This document shows, piece by piece, positions 49,341-59,425 of a stretch of 64,000 nucleotides of DNA; positions within the stretch are counted from its first letter, which is position 1; every line of letters starts with the position of its first letter. This DNA is from Sphingomonas sp. (lineage in GTDB: Bacteria; Pseudomonadota; Alphaproteobacteria; Sphingomonadales; Sphingomonadaceae). The translations under genes were made by a program, and so were the position numbers. A model generated the notes under the pieces. The model saw only the letters and a list, made by a program, of their open reading frames with translations. It made no database searches and was not told where the DNA came from. Location of the stretch: NCBI RefSeq assembly GCF_029239295.1, contig NZ_JAQZBC010000001.1, positions 248,001-312,000 of the forward strand. Reading direction: 5' to 3'.

Positions 49341-49973
49341 TCAGGCGGCGGGCGAGAAGCCGCCGTCCTCGCCCATCACCCACAGCACGCCCTCCTTGAT
49401 CGAGAACCATGCACCGTGGAGCGAAAGCTGGCTGGCGCCTTCGGCCGCCTGGACGAATGGGAAGGTTCGCAGATTCGCAAGGCTGACCCGTACGGTTTCC
49501 ATCTCGAGCGCGCGGATCGCGTCGTCGCCGGCGCCATGTTCGGCGGTGATCCGGTCGCGCGCCTCGTCCAGCAGGCCGATCCAATTGGCGATGAAGCCGC
49601 CTTCGCCGGGATCCGCCTGCTCGAAGCGCCGGGTCATGGCGGCATGGACGCCGCCGCACATCCCGTGGCCCATTACCAGGATCTCTTCGACCTTCAGCTG
49701 GGTGACGGCGAACTCAAGCGCCGCTGACACGCCGTGGCGCCCGCCGCCGACCTCGAATGGTGGAACGAGATTGGCGACGTTGCGGACGACAAAGATCTCG
49801 CCCGGGGATGTGTCGAACACAGTGGTGGGATCGGTGCGGCTGTCGGAACAGGCGATCACCATTACCTTGGGCGATTGTCCCTCGGCGAGAGTTGCCCAGC
49901 GGTCACGCTGCATGGCCCAGCCCTGTCCACGAAAGCGGCGATATCCGGCGATGAGATCGGTGAAGACGGTCAT
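49341..49973 (-). CDS. can: Beta-carbonic anhydrase
   Basis: Zinc enzyme interconverting CO2 and bicarbonate, 210 residues. Zinc ligands C42 in ACSDSRTDP (C-x-D-x-R), and His and Cys in [15 protein letters not shown]. The catalytic dyad D44-R46 is intact. [20 protein letters not shown] is typical of the plant-type beta class. Supplies bicarbonate for fatty-acid, purine and pyrimidine synthesis. Divergent from lipA by 55 bases. The window also has a gamma-class relative at 8775. Confidence 0.97.
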   Translation of the reverse strand: MTVFTDLIAGYRRFRGQGWAMQRDRWATLAEGQSPKVMVIACSDSRTDPTTVFDTSPGEIFVVRNVANLVPPFEVGGGRHGVSAALEFAVTQLKVEEILVMGHGMCGGVHAAMTRRFEQADPGEGGFIANWIGLLDEARDRITAEHGAGDDAIRALEMETVRVSLANLRTFPFVQAAEGASQLSLHGAWFSIKEGVLWVMGEDGGFSPAA

Positions 49974-50028
49974 GCATCCTCCTTACCGCGTTGTTTCGGC
50001 CGGCGTCAGTCGCTATCTCGCCCCCACG

Positions 50029-50949
50029 ATGACCGAAACACTTCCTCTCGCCCGGCCCGAACGCGCCCGCAAGCCTGACTGGATCAGGGTCAAGGCGCCG
50101 ACCTCCGTTGGCTTCGCGGAAACCAAACAGCTGATGCGCCGGCTCAACCTGGCGACGGTGTGCGAAGAGGCTGCGTGCCCGAATATCGGCGAATGCTGGA
50201 CGAAGAAGCACGCAACCGTGATGATCCTCGGCGACACGTGCACCCGCGCCTGCGCCTTCTGTAACGTAAAGACGGGGATGCCGCGTGCGGTGGATCCGCT
50301 CGAGCCGGAGCATGTCGCCGTGGCGGCGGCCGAGATGGGGCTTCAGCACATCGTCATCACTTCCGTCGATCGTGACGATCTTCCGGACGGCGGTGCCGCG
50401 CAGTTCGTGAAGGTTATCGAAGCGCTCCGCCGCAACACGCCGAGCACGACGATCGAGATCCTGACGCCGGACTTCCGGAACAAGACGCAAGCCGCCGTTG
50501 AGTCGATCGTCACCGCGCGACCGGACGTCTACAACCACAATCTGGAAACAGTGCCGCGGCTCTATCCCACCATCCGGCCGGGCGCGCGCTATTACGCGTC
50601 GCTCCGTCTGCTGGAGAGCGTGAAGCGGCACGATCCATCGATCTTCACCAAGTCCGGCGTGATGCTGGGGCTCGGCGAGGAGCGGTTGGAAGTCCACCAG
50701 GTGATGGATGACATGCGCTCGGCGGACATCGATTTCCTAACCATGGGCCAATATCTGCAGCCAACGCCGCGGCACGCCAAAGTTGCGGATTTCGTCACGC
50801 CCAAGGCGTTTGATGCCTATGCGGCGATCGCGCGGGCCAAGGGCTTCCTGCTGGTTGCATCGTCGCCGCTGACGCGTTCGAGCTATCACGCGGGCGATGA
50901 TTTCGCGAAGATGCGGGCAGCGCGCGAGGCTCAGCTTGCCAAAGCATAG
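50029..50949 (+). CDS. lipA: Lipoyl synthase
   Basis: Radical SAM enzyme inserting two sulfurs into octanoyl-protein. 306 residues from ATG 50029; the upstream in-frame extension overlaps the can gene and is rejected. Auxiliary cluster ligands are C45, C50 and C56 ([12 protein letters not shown]), and the radical SAM cluster ligands C71, C75 and C78 (CTRACAFC). VRS-like C-terminal [15 protein letters not shown] contains the conserved Ser ligand. The stop overlaps the next gene by 14 bases. Confidence 0.97.
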   Translation: MTETLPLARPERARKPDWIRVKAPTSVGFAETKQLMRRLNLATVCEEAACPNIGECWTKKHATVMILGDTCTRACAFCNVKTGMPRAVDPLEPEHVAVAAAEMGLQHIVITSVDRDDLPDGGAAQFVKVIEALRRNTPSTTIEILTPDFRNKTQAAVESIVTARPDVYNHNLETVPRLYPTIRPGARYYASLRLLESVKRHDPSIFTKSGVMLGLGEERLEVHQVMDDMRSADIDFLTMGQYLQPTPRHAKVADFVTPKAFDAYAAIARAKGFLLVASSPLTRSSYHAGDDFAKMRAAREAQLAKA

Positions 50950-51415
50950 CGAAACCCGTGCCATGCCGTACACGCCCGAGCAGATGTTCGATCTGGTCGC
51001 GGACGTGAAAGCCTATCAGGATTTTCTCCCGTGGGTGGTCGCAATGCGGGTGCGGCAGGACAGCGCCGATGAGACGCTGGCGGACATGATCGTCGGGTTC
51101 AAGGGACTGCGTGAGACGTTCACCTCGCGCGTCGAGAAGCATCGGCCCGACCGGGTCTATGTCGACTATGTCGACGGGCCGATGAAGTACCTTCACAACG
51201 AATGGCGTTTTCGGCCGGACGGGCACGGCTGCCTCGTCGACTTCTCCGTCGATTTCCAGTTCAAGAACCGCATGTTCGAGATGCTGGCGGGGCAGGTGTT
51301 CGGCCTTGCGCTGCGCAAGATGATCGGGGCCTTTGAGGATCGTGCCCGTGTGCTCTACGGTGACGGTTCGTCCGACGGGGGCATAAGCAAGTCGAGCGCG
51401 CACAGCGCCGCCTGA
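50936..51415 (+). CDS. RatA/Coq10-family START-like protein
   Basis: 159-residue polyketide-cyclase/START fold protein of the Coq10/RatA group. In alphaproteobacteria these are thought to bind ubiquinone and aid its use; the E. coli homologue RatA was described as blocking ribosome assembly. TTG at 50936 is preferred because it starts [18 protein letters not shown], the family N-terminus, and has GAGG 8 bases upstream; the ATG at 50963 would lose this. Pattern [17 protein letters not shown] and [20 protein letters not shown] follows. It overlaps lipA by 14 bases and converges on cinA with a 61-base overlap. Confidence 0.9.
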   Translation: MPKHSETRAMPYTPEQMFDLVADVKAYQDFLPWVVAMRVRQDSADETLADMIVGFKGLRETFTSRVEKHRPDRVYVDYVDGPMKYLHNEWRFRPDGHGCLVDFSVDFQFKNRMFEMLAGQVFGLALRKMIGAFEDRARVLYGDGSSDGGISKSSAHSAA

Positions 51416-51879
51416 AGCCGGACACCCGACCGACCCAGATCACCGAACGCGCGCTTGTCGGCGACCACGTCGGCGGGATCGCCGCCGCGTTCGGCGCGCG
51501 CGAAGACGACCGTGCCGACCGGCTTCTTGTCTGATCCCCCGCCGGGGCCTGCGATTCCGGTGATCGCTACGGCGACGTCCGCCCCGGTCACCTCCAGCGC
51601 ACCCTGGGCCATGCTCCACGCCGTCGCGATCGAGACAGCACCAAAGGTTTCCAGCACGTCGGTGGAAACGTGCAGAAGGCGCTGTTTAGCCTCATTGGAA
51701 TAGCTGACGATTGAGCCTTCGAGTACGTCGGACGAACCCGGCACTTCGGTCAGCGCGGCCGCCACAAGGCCGCCGGTGCAGCTTTCGGCCACGGCGATGC
51801 GGCGCCCCTTTGCACGATTGGCCTCGATCACCCGCTGAGCGGCCTCCACGAGATTGGCGGGGAGCAGGCTCTCGCTCAT
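51355..51879 (-). CDS. CinA-family nicotinamide-nucleotide amidohydrolase (PncC-like)
   Basis: 174-residue stand-alone CinA C-terminal domain. Deamidates NMN to NaMN in pyridine nucleotide recycling. The catalytic Ser/Lys pocket motif [20 protein letters not shown] has S33. [20 protein letters not shown] and [13 protein letters not shown] are typical. The competence MoCF domain of full CinA is absent. The ATG at 51879 overlaps the stop of the upstream secreted-protein gene by four bases and is preferred over 51897. The 3' end overlaps the convergent RatA gene by 61 bases. Confidence 0.94.
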   Translation of the reverse strand: MSESLLPANLVEAAQRVIEANRAKGRRIAVAESCTGGLVAAALTEVPGSSDVLEGSIVSYSNEAKQRLLHVSTDVLETFGAVSIATAWSMAQGALEVTGADVAVAITGIAGPGGGSDKKPVGTVVFARAERGGDPADVVADKRAFGDLGRSGVRLQAALCALDLLMPPSDEPSP

Positions 51880-52418
51880 CGCCGTGCCGCCGCGCATACC
51901 GGTAGGTCAGGAATGTTGGCGACCGAGGCGGCGCCCCGAGCCTTCTCGGCCTTCAGGTGCTGAAGCGTAGCAACAACGATCCCCGCTGTGTTGCGCGCGG
52001 GAAGGGGCTCCAGAAGTGTCACAATGCGGTCGATCGTGCCGCAATCCGTCTGCTGGATCTGCCCCACCACCATCGGCGCAATCAACGACGTGATCAGGGG
52101 GCGCGCGTAATCGGACTGAAGAAGCAACAGGGAGACGCGCGGATCACTCAACTTTGCAATCGCCTGTTGCGCGGCGGGCCATGCCCGGTCTGCCTCAGCC
52201 TGATAGCGCGTGAGGAAGGGACCGGAGGTGCGCCGAATGATGCTGCTGGCGGGCAGGGTGGTGCACACCCGGCCAGTTTCCAAAATGATGTCCGGGAAGG
52301 CTACGGCAGTGATCGCCTCTGCTTCTGCCGCGCTGAGACACGCGGTCTGCGCCACCGCGGTCGATGGAAGGACCATCGCGGTCACTGCCGCCGCAACGCT
52401 AGTAAGCACATGCTTCAT
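51876..52418 (-). CDS. Exported protein, unknown function
   Basis: 180-residue protein with a signal peptide ([23 protein letters not shown]) and a mostly helical mature part containing four Cys ([34 protein letters not shown]), probably two disulfides. No family recognised. Start is fixed by the ATGA overlap with ispDF and its ribosome-binding GGGGACGACACG context; it overlaps cinA in the same way at its 3' end. So ispDF-unknown-cinA forms one transcript in which this is the only exported product. Confidence 0.8.
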   Translation of the reverse strand: MKHVLTSVAAAVTAMVLPSTAVAQTACLSAAEAEAITAVAFPDIILETGRVCTTLPASSIIRRTSGPFLTRYQAEADRAWPAAQQAIAKLSDPRVSLLLLQSDYARPLITSLIAPMVVGQIQQTDCGTIDRIVTLLEPLPARNTAGIVVATLQHLKAEKARGAASVANIPDLPVCAAARR

Positions 52419-53539
52419 CGTGTCGTCCCCGGCACGCGCACGGTTGCCGCGGCCTGTGCCGCGATGCCTTCGCCACGGCCAGTAAATCCCAGACGCTCGG
52501 TCGTTGTCGCTTTCACACTCACGCGATCGGTCGACAGCCCAAGAAGTTCCGCAATGCGACCCTGAATGGCCGCGCGGTGTGGGCCGATCTTGGGCGCCTC
52601 GCACATGATGGTCAGGTCGACAAAGACGATCTGCCCGCCACGGTCGGCGACCAGGTCTGCCGCATGGCGCAGGAACTGACCGGATTCGGCACCACGCCAC
52701 TGCGGATCGCTCGGTGGGAAATGCAGCCCGATATCTCCGGCTGCAATCGTGCCGAGCAGCGCGTCGGTCAACGCGTGCAGCGCCACGTCCGCGTCACTAT
52801 GCCCGCTAAGGCCTTGGTGATGCGGTATTTTGACGCCGCCAAGGCACAGATCGGCGCCATCGACAAGCCGATGTACGTCGAAACCTGTCGCCATGCGGGT
52901 TTCCCAGCCGATCCGCGCTTCGGCGGCGGTAAAGTCGCCGGGCCAGGTCACTTTCTCGAGCATCACATCGCCCTGCACCAAGGCGACCGATCCGCCAAGC
53001 GCCCTGACCATCTGCGCATCGTCAGTCGGCTCGTCGCCGGTCCACTCGGCATGTGCGCGCAACAGGGCTGCCGCTCGGAACGCCTGCGGTGTCTGCACGC
53101 GCGATAATTGGTCTCGCGGCACCGTCGCGCCCTCTGCCGACACGATCGTATCGGTGACCGGAAGGACAGGGATGGCGGCGTCAGCCTGATCCAGCGCTGC
53201 GAGCAGGCGGTCAACTACGGATGATGACGGAAATGGGCGGGCCGCATCATGGACAATGATGCGGTCAGCGTCCTGCAGCGAGGCGATGCCCCGTGCCACC
53301 GATTCCCGCCGGGTTGCGCCACCGAGGACGAACCGAGCGTCCGGCAGGCAGTCCTTGAGCAAACCCTCTTGGCCCGGCCCAATGACGACCAAGATATCAT
53401 CGATTGTGGGATGAACTGCAAGGGCGGCATGGCTCCACATGAGCATCGGGCGGCCGGCCAGCGGCGCGAATTGCTTCGGTATCTCGCCACCAGTCCGCTC
53501 TCCCTTGCCGGCAGCAACAATCAGCACAACAGTCTTCAT
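52415..53539 (-). CDS. ispDF: Bifunctional IspD/IspF isoprenoid enzyme
   Basis: 374-residue fusion of two MEP-pathway steps. IspD (residues 1-about 215): [30 protein letters not shown] and [12 protein letters not shown]. IspF (about 217-374): [40 protein letters not shown] with metal-binding Asp/His, and [20 protein letters not shown]. The fusion is common in alphaproteobacteria. ATG 53539 is the first before the IspD P-loop-like segment; upstream residues are unrelated. Divergent from dusB. Confidence 0.97.
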   Translation of the reverse strand: MKTVVLIVAAGKGERTGGEIPKQFAPLAGRPMLMWSHAALAVHPTIDDILVVIGPGQEGLLKDCLPDARFVLGGATRRESVARGIASLQDADRIIVHDAARPFPSSSVVDRLLAALDQADAAIPVLPVTDTIVSAEGATVPRDQLSRVQTPQAFRAAALLRAHAEWTGDEPTDDAQMVRALGGSVALVQGDVMLEKVTWPGDFTAAEARIGWETRMATGFDVHRLVDGADLCLGGVKIPHHQGLSGHSDADVALHALTDALLGTIAAGDIGLHFPPSDPQWRGAESGQFLRHAADLVADRGGQIVFVDLTIMCEAPKIGPHRAAIQGRIAELLGLSTDRVSVKATTTERLGFTGRGEGIAAQAAATVRVPGTTR

Positions 53540-53621
53540 ACGCGGGCGACTAGCGACAAGCGGGACGGCTTGCCAGCGCCACGTCGATGACCTACCTGCC
53601 CATTTTTCAGGCAGACTGTTG

Positions 53622-54620
53622 ATGCGCACGCTCGCCCCAATCAAGATCGGATCCGTTCAGATCGACGAGCCCGTCGTTCTGGCACCGATGACGGGCGTGA
53701 CGGACCAACCATTCCGGACGCTCGTGCGTCGGTACGGCTCCGGCCTGAACGTAACCGAAATGATCGCGAGCCAGGCCGCGATCCGCGAAACGCGCCAGTC
53801 GATTCAGAAGGCGGCGTGGCATTTGTCGGAAGAGCCCGTGTCGATGCAACTGGTTGGCTGTACGCCGTACGAGATGGCTGAGGCTGCCAAGCTCGCGGAG
53901 GAAAAAGGCGCGGCCATCATCGACATCAACATGGGCTGTCCGGTACGCAAGGTAACGAGCGGTGACGCCGGGTCGGCGCTGATGCGCGATCTCAAGAACG
54001 CCGGCGCGATCATCGACGCGGTGGTGAAGGCCGTTGCGGCCCCTGTCACGGTCAAGATGCGCATGGGATGGTGCCATGACAGCCTGAACGCACCCGAACT
54101 CGCCCGTATCGCCCAGGATCTTGGCGCCAAGATGATCACGGTCCACGGTCGCACCCGCAACCAGATGTACAAGGGAAGCGCGGACTGGGGCTTCGTGAGA
54201 TCGGTAAAGGATGCGATCGACCTGCCGGTGATTGTCAACGGCGACATTTGCTCGATCGAGGACGCCGAGACGGCGCTCGATCAATCAGGGGCCGATGGCG
54301 TGATGATCGGTCGCGGCGCTTACGGACGACCGTGGTTGCTGGGGCAGGTGATGGACGCCCTCGCCGGGCGCACGCCCCGTGGTGAGCCATCACTGGACGA
54401 ACAATATCGCGTGATTGTCGAACATTATGAGGCGATGCTAGGCCATTATGGCACGCTGACTGGCGTCAACATGGCCCGTAAGCACATTGGCTGGTACACG
54501 AAGGGCATTCACGGATCTGCCGAGTTCCGAAACGCCGTGAACCAGGAGCCTGATCCCGAGCGCGTGCTTTCGATGCTCGCCGAATTCTACGCGCCTTACC
54601 GTCTGAACGCAGCTGCCTGA
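53622..54620 (+). CDS. dusB: tRNA-dihydrouridine synthase DusB
   Basis: FMN TIM-barrel enzyme reducing uridine in tRNA, formerly nifR3. 332 residues from ATG 53622. Motifs: [40 protein letters not shown] with the catalytic Cys, [18 protein letters not shown] and [14 protein letters not shown]. It starts 82 bases from divergent ispDF. Its stop overlaps the ntrB start by one base (TGATG), which gives the alphaproteobacterial nifR3-ntrB-ntrC order. Confidence 0.97.
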   Translation: MRTLAPIKIGSVQIDEPVVLAPMTGVTDQPFRTLVRRYGSGLNVTEMIASQAAIRETRQSIQKAAWHLSEEPVSMQLVGCTPYEMAEAAKLAEEKGAAIIDINMGCPVRKVTSGDAGSALMRDLKNAGAIIDAVVKAVAAPVTVKMRMGWCHDSLNAPELARIAQDLGAKMITVHGRTRNQMYKGSADWGFVRSVKDAIDLPVIVNGDICSIEDAETALDQSGADGVMIGRGAYGRPWLLGQVMDALAGRTPRGEPSLDEQYRVIVEHYEAMLGHYGTLTGVNMARKHIGWYTKGIHGSAEFRNAVNQEPDPERVLSMLAEFYAPYRLNAAA

Positions 54621-55681
54621 TGCACCCCCGGCGCGGTCCTGATCCGACGGACCTGTTAAGTGCGCTGCCCGTCGCAGTGATGGTCGTGGATTCCGAAACG
54701 CGGATTGCGCAGGCGAATGCTGAATGCGAGCTGCTGCTCAACCTGTCCGAGCGGGCGATGCGCGGACGCTCCCTCGGGGATGTGCTGCTGCTGCCCGATG
54801 AAATCGATGTAGCGGAGGGCAGGGCATTCGCCGCCTTCGATCTAGCGCTAACGACGGCGCGGGGGCAGCGGCTTCGCGTCGATCTGGCGGCGACTGAGCT
54901 GCCGGATCAGCCTGGGTGGCGCGTCATCACACTTCACAATGCCGCAACGTCGCGGCGCCTGGGTGTGTCTGCTGATCGTGCCGCCGCTGCTCGATCCGCC
55001 GTAGGGGCAGCCGCGATGCTGGCGCACGAGATCAAGAACCCGTTGTCGAGCATTCGGGGAGCGGCGCAGTTGATCGCCGATGGGGCGGAGCCGGCGGAGC
55101 TCACCCGGTTAGTGATCGACGAAGTCGACCGGATCACCGCGCTCATCGACCGGATGGAGGACTTCACCGATACACGGCCGCTCGCGGTGGAATCGCTCAA
55201 CATCTACCCTTTGCTCGCTCATGCGCGGGATGCGGCACGCGCGGGATTTGCGCGGGGAATCACGATCGAGGAACGCTTCGATCCGTCCTTGCCGCCGGTG
55301 CTGGCGAACCGCGATGCGTTGCTGCAGGTCTTGCTCAACTTGATGAAGAACGCCGCGACTGCGCTGGGGCCTCGCGGTGAGCGGCGGATCACGCTGACCA
55401 CCTCATTCCGACTAGGCATGTCCGTCGCTCCCGCGCCGGGTCGTCCTCGGACGCCCCTGCCGATCGAGATCTGCGTGATCGATACCGGGCCGGGTGCTCC
55501 CGAAGACATTGCCGAGCACCTTTTCGACCCCTTTGTGTCCAGCCGCCCGGAGGGGAAGGGGCTGGGGCTCGCCCTCGTCGACAAGCTAGTCCGGGACATG
55601 GGTGGGATCGTGCAGTATTCGCGTGAAGGTACCCCGAACGAGACAGTGTTCCGGATCCTACTTCAGCGAGCAGCCGGCTGA
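54620..55681 (+). CDS. ntrB: Nitrogen regulation histidine kinase NtrB
   Basis: 353-residue soluble kinase/phosphatase controlled by PII proteins. Residues 10-110 form a PAS sensor (SALPVAVMVVDSETRIAQAN). Then comes the H-box MLAHEIKNPLSSIRGAAQLI with the phosphorylated His, the N-box VLLNLMKNAATALG, and G-boxes DTGPGAPEDIAEHLFDPF and GKGLGLALVDKLV. It phosphorylates NtrC, whose gene begins in its stop codon (TGATG at 55679-55683). Confidence 0.96.
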   Translation: MHPRRGPDPTDLLSALPVAVMVVDSETRIAQANAECELLLNLSERAMRGRSLGDVLLLPDEIDVAEGRAFAAFDLALTTARGQRLRVDLAATELPDQPGWRVITLHNAATSRRLGVSADRAAAARSAVGAAAMLAHEIKNPLSSIRGAAQLIADGAEPAELTRLVIDEVDRITALIDRMEDFTDTRPLAVESLNIYPLLAHARDAARAGFARGITIEERFDPSLPPVLANRDALLQVLLNLMKNAATALGPRGERRITLTTSFRLGMSVAPAPGRPRTPLPIEICVIDTGPGAPEDIAEHLFDPFVSSRPEGKGLGLALVDKLVRDMGGIVQYSREGTPNETVFRILLQRAAG

Positions 55682-57129
55682 TGCCGGGCGGGGCAATCCT
55701 GCTGGTCGATGATGACGATGCCATCCGGGTCGTGGTGGCGCAGGCGCTTCGCCGGGCCGGGCACAGTGTTCGCTCGGCATCCAGCATCGCCGAGCTGGAT
55801 CGTGAACTGGCGGCGAGCCGGCCCGACGTGCTGCTGACCGATGTGGTGCTGCCAGACGGCGACGGCATTGACGTGACCCAGCGGCTTTCGCGGGAAATGC
55901 CGGAGCTTCCCGTCATCGTGCTGTCTGCGCGCAATACGTTGAGTACCGCGGTTCGCGCCAATGAGGCTGGTGCTTACGACTATCTGCCTAAACCGTTCGA
56001 CCTCGACACGCTGACAAAGACGGTGTCGGCCGCTCTCGCGCGGCGGCGCGAATTGGCTCCCGTCGCGGTGGACAGTGACGATGCCAGCCTGCCGCTGATC
56101 GGCCGTTCGCCGGCGATGCAGGAAGTCTATCGGATCATCGCACGTGTCGTTTCGAACGATCTGACCGTCTTGGTTTCCGGCGAGTCGGGGACGGGCAAAG
56201 AGTTGGTGGCGCGCGCGATCCACGACCTGGGGCGTCGTCGCGCGGCACCCTTCGTGGCCATAAACATGGCAGCGATCCCCCGCGACCTGATCGAAGCCGA
56301 GCTGTTCGGGTATGAGCGGGGCGCCTTCACCGGGGCGGCCCAGCGAACCGCGGGACGCTTCGAGCAGGCCGAAGGCGGAACATTGTTCCTCGATGAAATC
56401 GGCGACATGCCGATCGAGGCGCAAACGCGCTTGCTGCGTGTTCTTCAGTCCGGCGAATTCACCACGGTCGGCGGTGCGCGGATCATGCGCGCCAATGTGC
56501 GCATCGTCGCGGCGACAAATCGCGAGCTCCAGCAAGCCGTCGCGAACGGGCAGTTTCGTGAGGACCTGTATTACCGGTTGAACGTCGTGCCGATCGAACT
56601 GCCTGCCTTGCGCGAGCGTCGTGAAGATATTGCTATCTTGGCGCGTCACTTCCTGGAACGTGCAGCCGATGCGGGGTTGCCCCGCAAGGTGCTGAACGAG
56701 CAGGCAGTCACATTGCTGCGGGACCACGACTGGCCGGGCAACGTCCGACAGCTCGAGAACCTGATGCGACGCCTTGCCGCCCTGTCCCGCGACGATCAGA
56801 TTTCAGCCGGCGAAGTTGCTGCCATGCTTGGTCAAGCCGGTGGCCACCCCGCCTCGGTTTTGCCCGACGTAGGGCTCGAGACCGCGGTGCGAGCTTTCAT
56901 CGACCGCCTGGCTAAGTGCGATCCGCGTTCGCTGGACGACGGAACGCTATATGACCGGCTTCTGTCGGAGGTGGAGCGTCCGCTTATCGAAGTGATGCTG
57001 GCTCGCCACGGTGGTAATCAGCTTCGCGCGTCCCGAGCGATTGGGTTAAACCGGAACACGTTGAGAAAGCGGCTGGACACGCTCGGGATTGATCCTGCGC
57101 GGAGGCCACCCGCGCCAGAGACAAGGTGA
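55681..57129 (+). CDS. ntrC: Nitrogen regulation response regulator NtrC
   Basis: 482-residue sigma-54 activator. The receiver has the DDDD pocket and phosphoacceptor Asp in LLTDVVLPDGDG (about residue 54). AAA+ domain from residue 140: Walker A GESGTGKELVARAIH, intact GAFTGA loop (YERGAFTGAAQR), Walker [12 protein letters not shown], and the arginine-finger region [17 protein letters not shown]. The C-terminal Fis-type HTH is NQLRASRAIGLNRNTLRKRL. Unlike NtrX in this cluster, it can drive sigma-54 open complexes. Confidence 0.97.
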   Translation: MPGGAILLVDDDDAIRVVVAQALRRAGHSVRSASSIAELDRELAASRPDVLLTDVVLPDGDGIDVTQRLSREMPELPVIVLSARNTLSTAVRANEAGAYDYLPKPFDLDTLTKTVSAALARRRELAPVAVDSDDASLPLIGRSPAMQEVYRIIARVVSNDLTVLVSGESGTGKELVARAIHDLGRRRAAPFVAINMAAIPRDLIEAELFGYERGAFTGAAQRTAGRFEQAEGGTLFLDEIGDMPIEAQTRLLRVLQSGEFTTVGGARIMRANVRIVAATNRELQQAVANGQFREDLYYRLNVVPIELPALRERREDIAILARHFLERAADAGLPRKVLNEQAVTLLRDHDWPGNVRQLENLMRRLAALSRDDQISAGEVAAMLGQAGGHPASVLPDVGLETAVRAFIDRLAKCDPRSLDDGTLYDRLLSEVERPLIEVMLARHGGNQLRASRAIGLNRNTLRKRLDTLGIDPARRPPAPETR

Positions 57130-57153
57130 ACGCAGTTATTATGTGTTTTCTCT

Positions 57154-57178
57154 GCAACACTCTTGTTGTAGAGTTGCC
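57154..57178 (+). promoter_or_regulatory. Dyad symmetry upstream of ntrY
   Basis: In the 52-base gap between ntrC and ntrY, GCAA (with a two-base bulge) CTCT near 57154-57161 pairs with AGAG TTGC at 57170-57177. The surrounding bases are unusually T-rich for this genome (TTATTATGTGTTTTCTCTGC). It could be an operator for NtrX/NtrC or a hairpin attenuating readthrough; no clear -10/-35 was identified. Confidence 0.3.
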
Positions 57179-57181
57179 TGG

Positions 57182-59422
57182 ATGACTGCCGGCGCGGCAC
57201 CTCGAACCCCTGATCTGGTCGCCACGCCGCGTCGCTGGAGCGTAACGCCTGCTGTCGAGATCGCGGTGCTCGGCGTTGCCATTGGCATAGCAATCGCAAC
57301 CTACATCGTCGTGGCGCATACTGGCCGGCCCGAAGGGCTGATTGCACCGGAGGTTGTCGCCCTGCTGCTGGTCGCCAATTTGGTGCCCGGCGTCGCGCTG
57401 ATGATGCTGCTTGGGCGCCGGATTGCGCGTCGCCGTGCAGCGCGCTCGCCAGTTGGCGGAGAGGGACGGCTTCACGTCCGTCTGGTTGCCCTGTTCTCGA
57501 TTGTTGCAGCCGTGCCAATGGTTCTGGTCACCATCGCGGCGTCTCTGTTGTTCCAATATGGTGTGCAATTCTGGTATTCCGACCGGGCGCGCGGGGTGTT
57601 CGAAAATGCGACGACCCTGACGCGCACGTCGTACAATCAAATCCTCCAGCGATGGGAGGAGGCCACCGTCACGATGGCCAGCGACATCTCGAACGAGCTG
57701 AACGAGCGCCCGATAGAGGATCCGCAGTTTCGCGCCTTCCTGTTCCAGCAAACTTATTTCCGAAGCCTGTCTGAGGCGCTGCTGTTCCAAGTGGCGCCCA
57801 ATGGCGAGCTTCAGACGCTGGCATTTGTAAACCCGTACGATTTGGATCTTGCGCGGCAGGTTTCTGCCGAGGCTGTTCGCAAGCTAGCGCGCGGCCAGCG
57901 TAGCGTCGTCACCGTGACGGGGGATCGCATTCAGACGGTCACTCGGCTGCCAGGATCGAGCCGCGTTTATCTATACGCCGCGCGTGTCACCAACCCGAAG
58001 GAAATGACAACTCAGACCGAGCGGGCGGAGGCGGCGTTGGCCAACTACCGGTCGCTTCTGGTTCGCGCGCGCACGTTGCAGCTCCGCTTCAACGCCGCGT
58101 TGTTGTTGCTGTCCCTGCTGATCGTTGGGGTCGCTGTGTGGATCGCGTTGGCGGTCGCCGACAGGCTGGTCCGACCGGTGGCCGAATTGGTCAATGCGGC
58201 GCGGCGGGTCGAGGGTGGTGATCTGACCGCCCGCGTTCCCGAGACGCGCGAGCGTGATGAGGTTGGCACTCTCTCAAACGCGTTCAACCGCATGACCGAG
58301 CGGATCGAGGAGCAGAATACCGCGCTCGTCACCGCCAACGCACAGCTCGACAGCCGCCGGTCGCTGATCGAAGCGGTGATGTCAGGCGTGTCGGCGGGCG
58401 TCATTTCGATTGCGCCTGACCGGACGATCCGGCTGATCAACAATTCCGCGCAGAGCCTGCTCGGCCTCGCAGATCCGCCTATCGGCAAGCCGCTGGCGAT
58501 TGTCGCGCCCGAATTGGCCGAGCTGCTGGACGGCACCGCGCGCGAGGCGATCGTGCAGCTGACGGCCGCGGGCGAAGCGCGCACCTTGGCGGTTCGGATC
58601 GCACGCGTCCCAACTGGTCCGATCCTGACCTTCGATGACATCACCCAGCAGTTGCTCGACCAGCGCCGCGCCGCGTGGTCCGATGTCGCGCGTCGCATCG
58701 CGCATGAGATCAAGAATCCGCTAACCCCGATCCAGCTGGCGGCGGAGCGGTTGCAGCGACGGTACGGCGCCAAGGTGGAGGAGGGCGACACCACCTTCAG
58801 CCGGTTGACAGAGACGATCGTGCGGCAGGTCGGCGATTTGCGCCGCATGGTGGATGAATTCTCCTCTTTTGCACGCATGCCCAAGCCGGTCTTCCGCGAG
58901 GAGTCGCTGGTAGATGTCGCGCGTCAGACCATGTTCCTGCACGAGGTCGCCCACGCCGGGATCCGCTTCGAGATCCGGCATGAAGAACCCGGACCGATTC
59001 TTGTGTGCGACCGCCGCCAGATGGGGCAGGCGCTGACGAACATCGTCAAGAATGCTGTCGAGGCGATCGAGGGGACCGGGCGGGGTGAGGGGACAATCCT
59101 CATGGCGTTGGAGCAGGAGGAAGGCCGTGCGGTCATCACCGTCGCCGACGATGGCATCGGCCTCCCGGCAGAGCGGGACCGGATCGTCGAACCCTATATG
59201 ACCACGCGGGCGCGGGGCACCGGCCTCGGGCTCGCGATCGTGAAGAAGATCGTGGAGGAACATTTCGGAACGATTTCATTTGCCGACCGTCCCGACGGCG
59301 GCACGCTGGTGACGATGACCTTTGACACGGTCATGCTCGCGGGCGTCGCTGCTCGAGATGACGAACAATCAGAGACCGAGGGGGGCAATTTTGCCGCCCT
59401 GACCCGCAATCGGACCGCATAA
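57182..59422 (+). CDS. ntrY: Membrane sensor histidine kinase NtrY
   Basis: 746-residue kinase for nitrogen/redox signalling with NtrX. Three or four N-terminal helices (VEIAVLGVAIGIAIATYIVV; VALLLVANLVPGVALMML; LVALFSIVAAVPMVLVTIAA), a periplasmic domain of about 180 residues, a further TM helix (LLLLSLLIVGVAVWIALAV), HAMP, PAS (VMSGVSAGVISIAPDRTIRL), H-box VARRIAHEIKNPLTPIQLAA, N-box TNIVKNAVEAIEG and G-box GTGLGLAIVKKIVEEHFG. Start ATG 57182, after a T-rich dyad. ntrX begins 3 bases after the stop. Confidence 0.96.
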   Translation: MTAGAAPRTPDLVATPRRWSVTPAVEIAVLGVAIGIAIATYIVVAHTGRPEGLIAPEVVALLLVANLVPGVALMMLLGRRIARRRAARSPVGGEGRLHVRLVALFSIVAAVPMVLVTIAASLLFQYGVQFWYSDRARGVFENATTLTRTSYNQILQRWEEATVTMASDISNELNERPIEDPQFRAFLFQQTYFRSLSEALLFQVAPNGELQTLAFVNPYDLDLARQVSAEAVRKLARGQRSVVTVTGDRIQTVTRLPGSSRVYLYAARVTNPKEMTTQTERAEAALANYRSLLVRARTLQLRFNAALLLLSLLIVGVAVWIALAVADRLVRPVAELVNAARRVEGGDLTARVPETRERDEVGTLSNAFNRMTERIEEQNTALVTANAQLDSRRSLIEAVMSGVSAGVISIAPDRTIRLINNSAQSLLGLADPPIGKPLAIVAPELAELLDGTAREAIVQLTAAGEARTLAVRIARVPTGPILTFDDITQQLLDQRRAAWSDVARRIAHEIKNPLTPIQLAAERLQRRYGAKVEEGDTTFSRLTETIVRQVGDLRRMVDEFSSFARMPKPVFREESLVDVARQTMFLHEVAHAGIRFEIRHEEPGPILVCDRRQMGQALTNIVKNAVEAIEGTGRGEGTILMALEQEEGRAVITVADDGIGLPAERDRIVEPYMTTRARGTGLGLAIVKKIVEEHFGTISFADRPDGGTLVTMTFDTVMLAGVAARDDEQSETEGGNFAALTRNRTA

Positions 59423-59425
59423 GCC

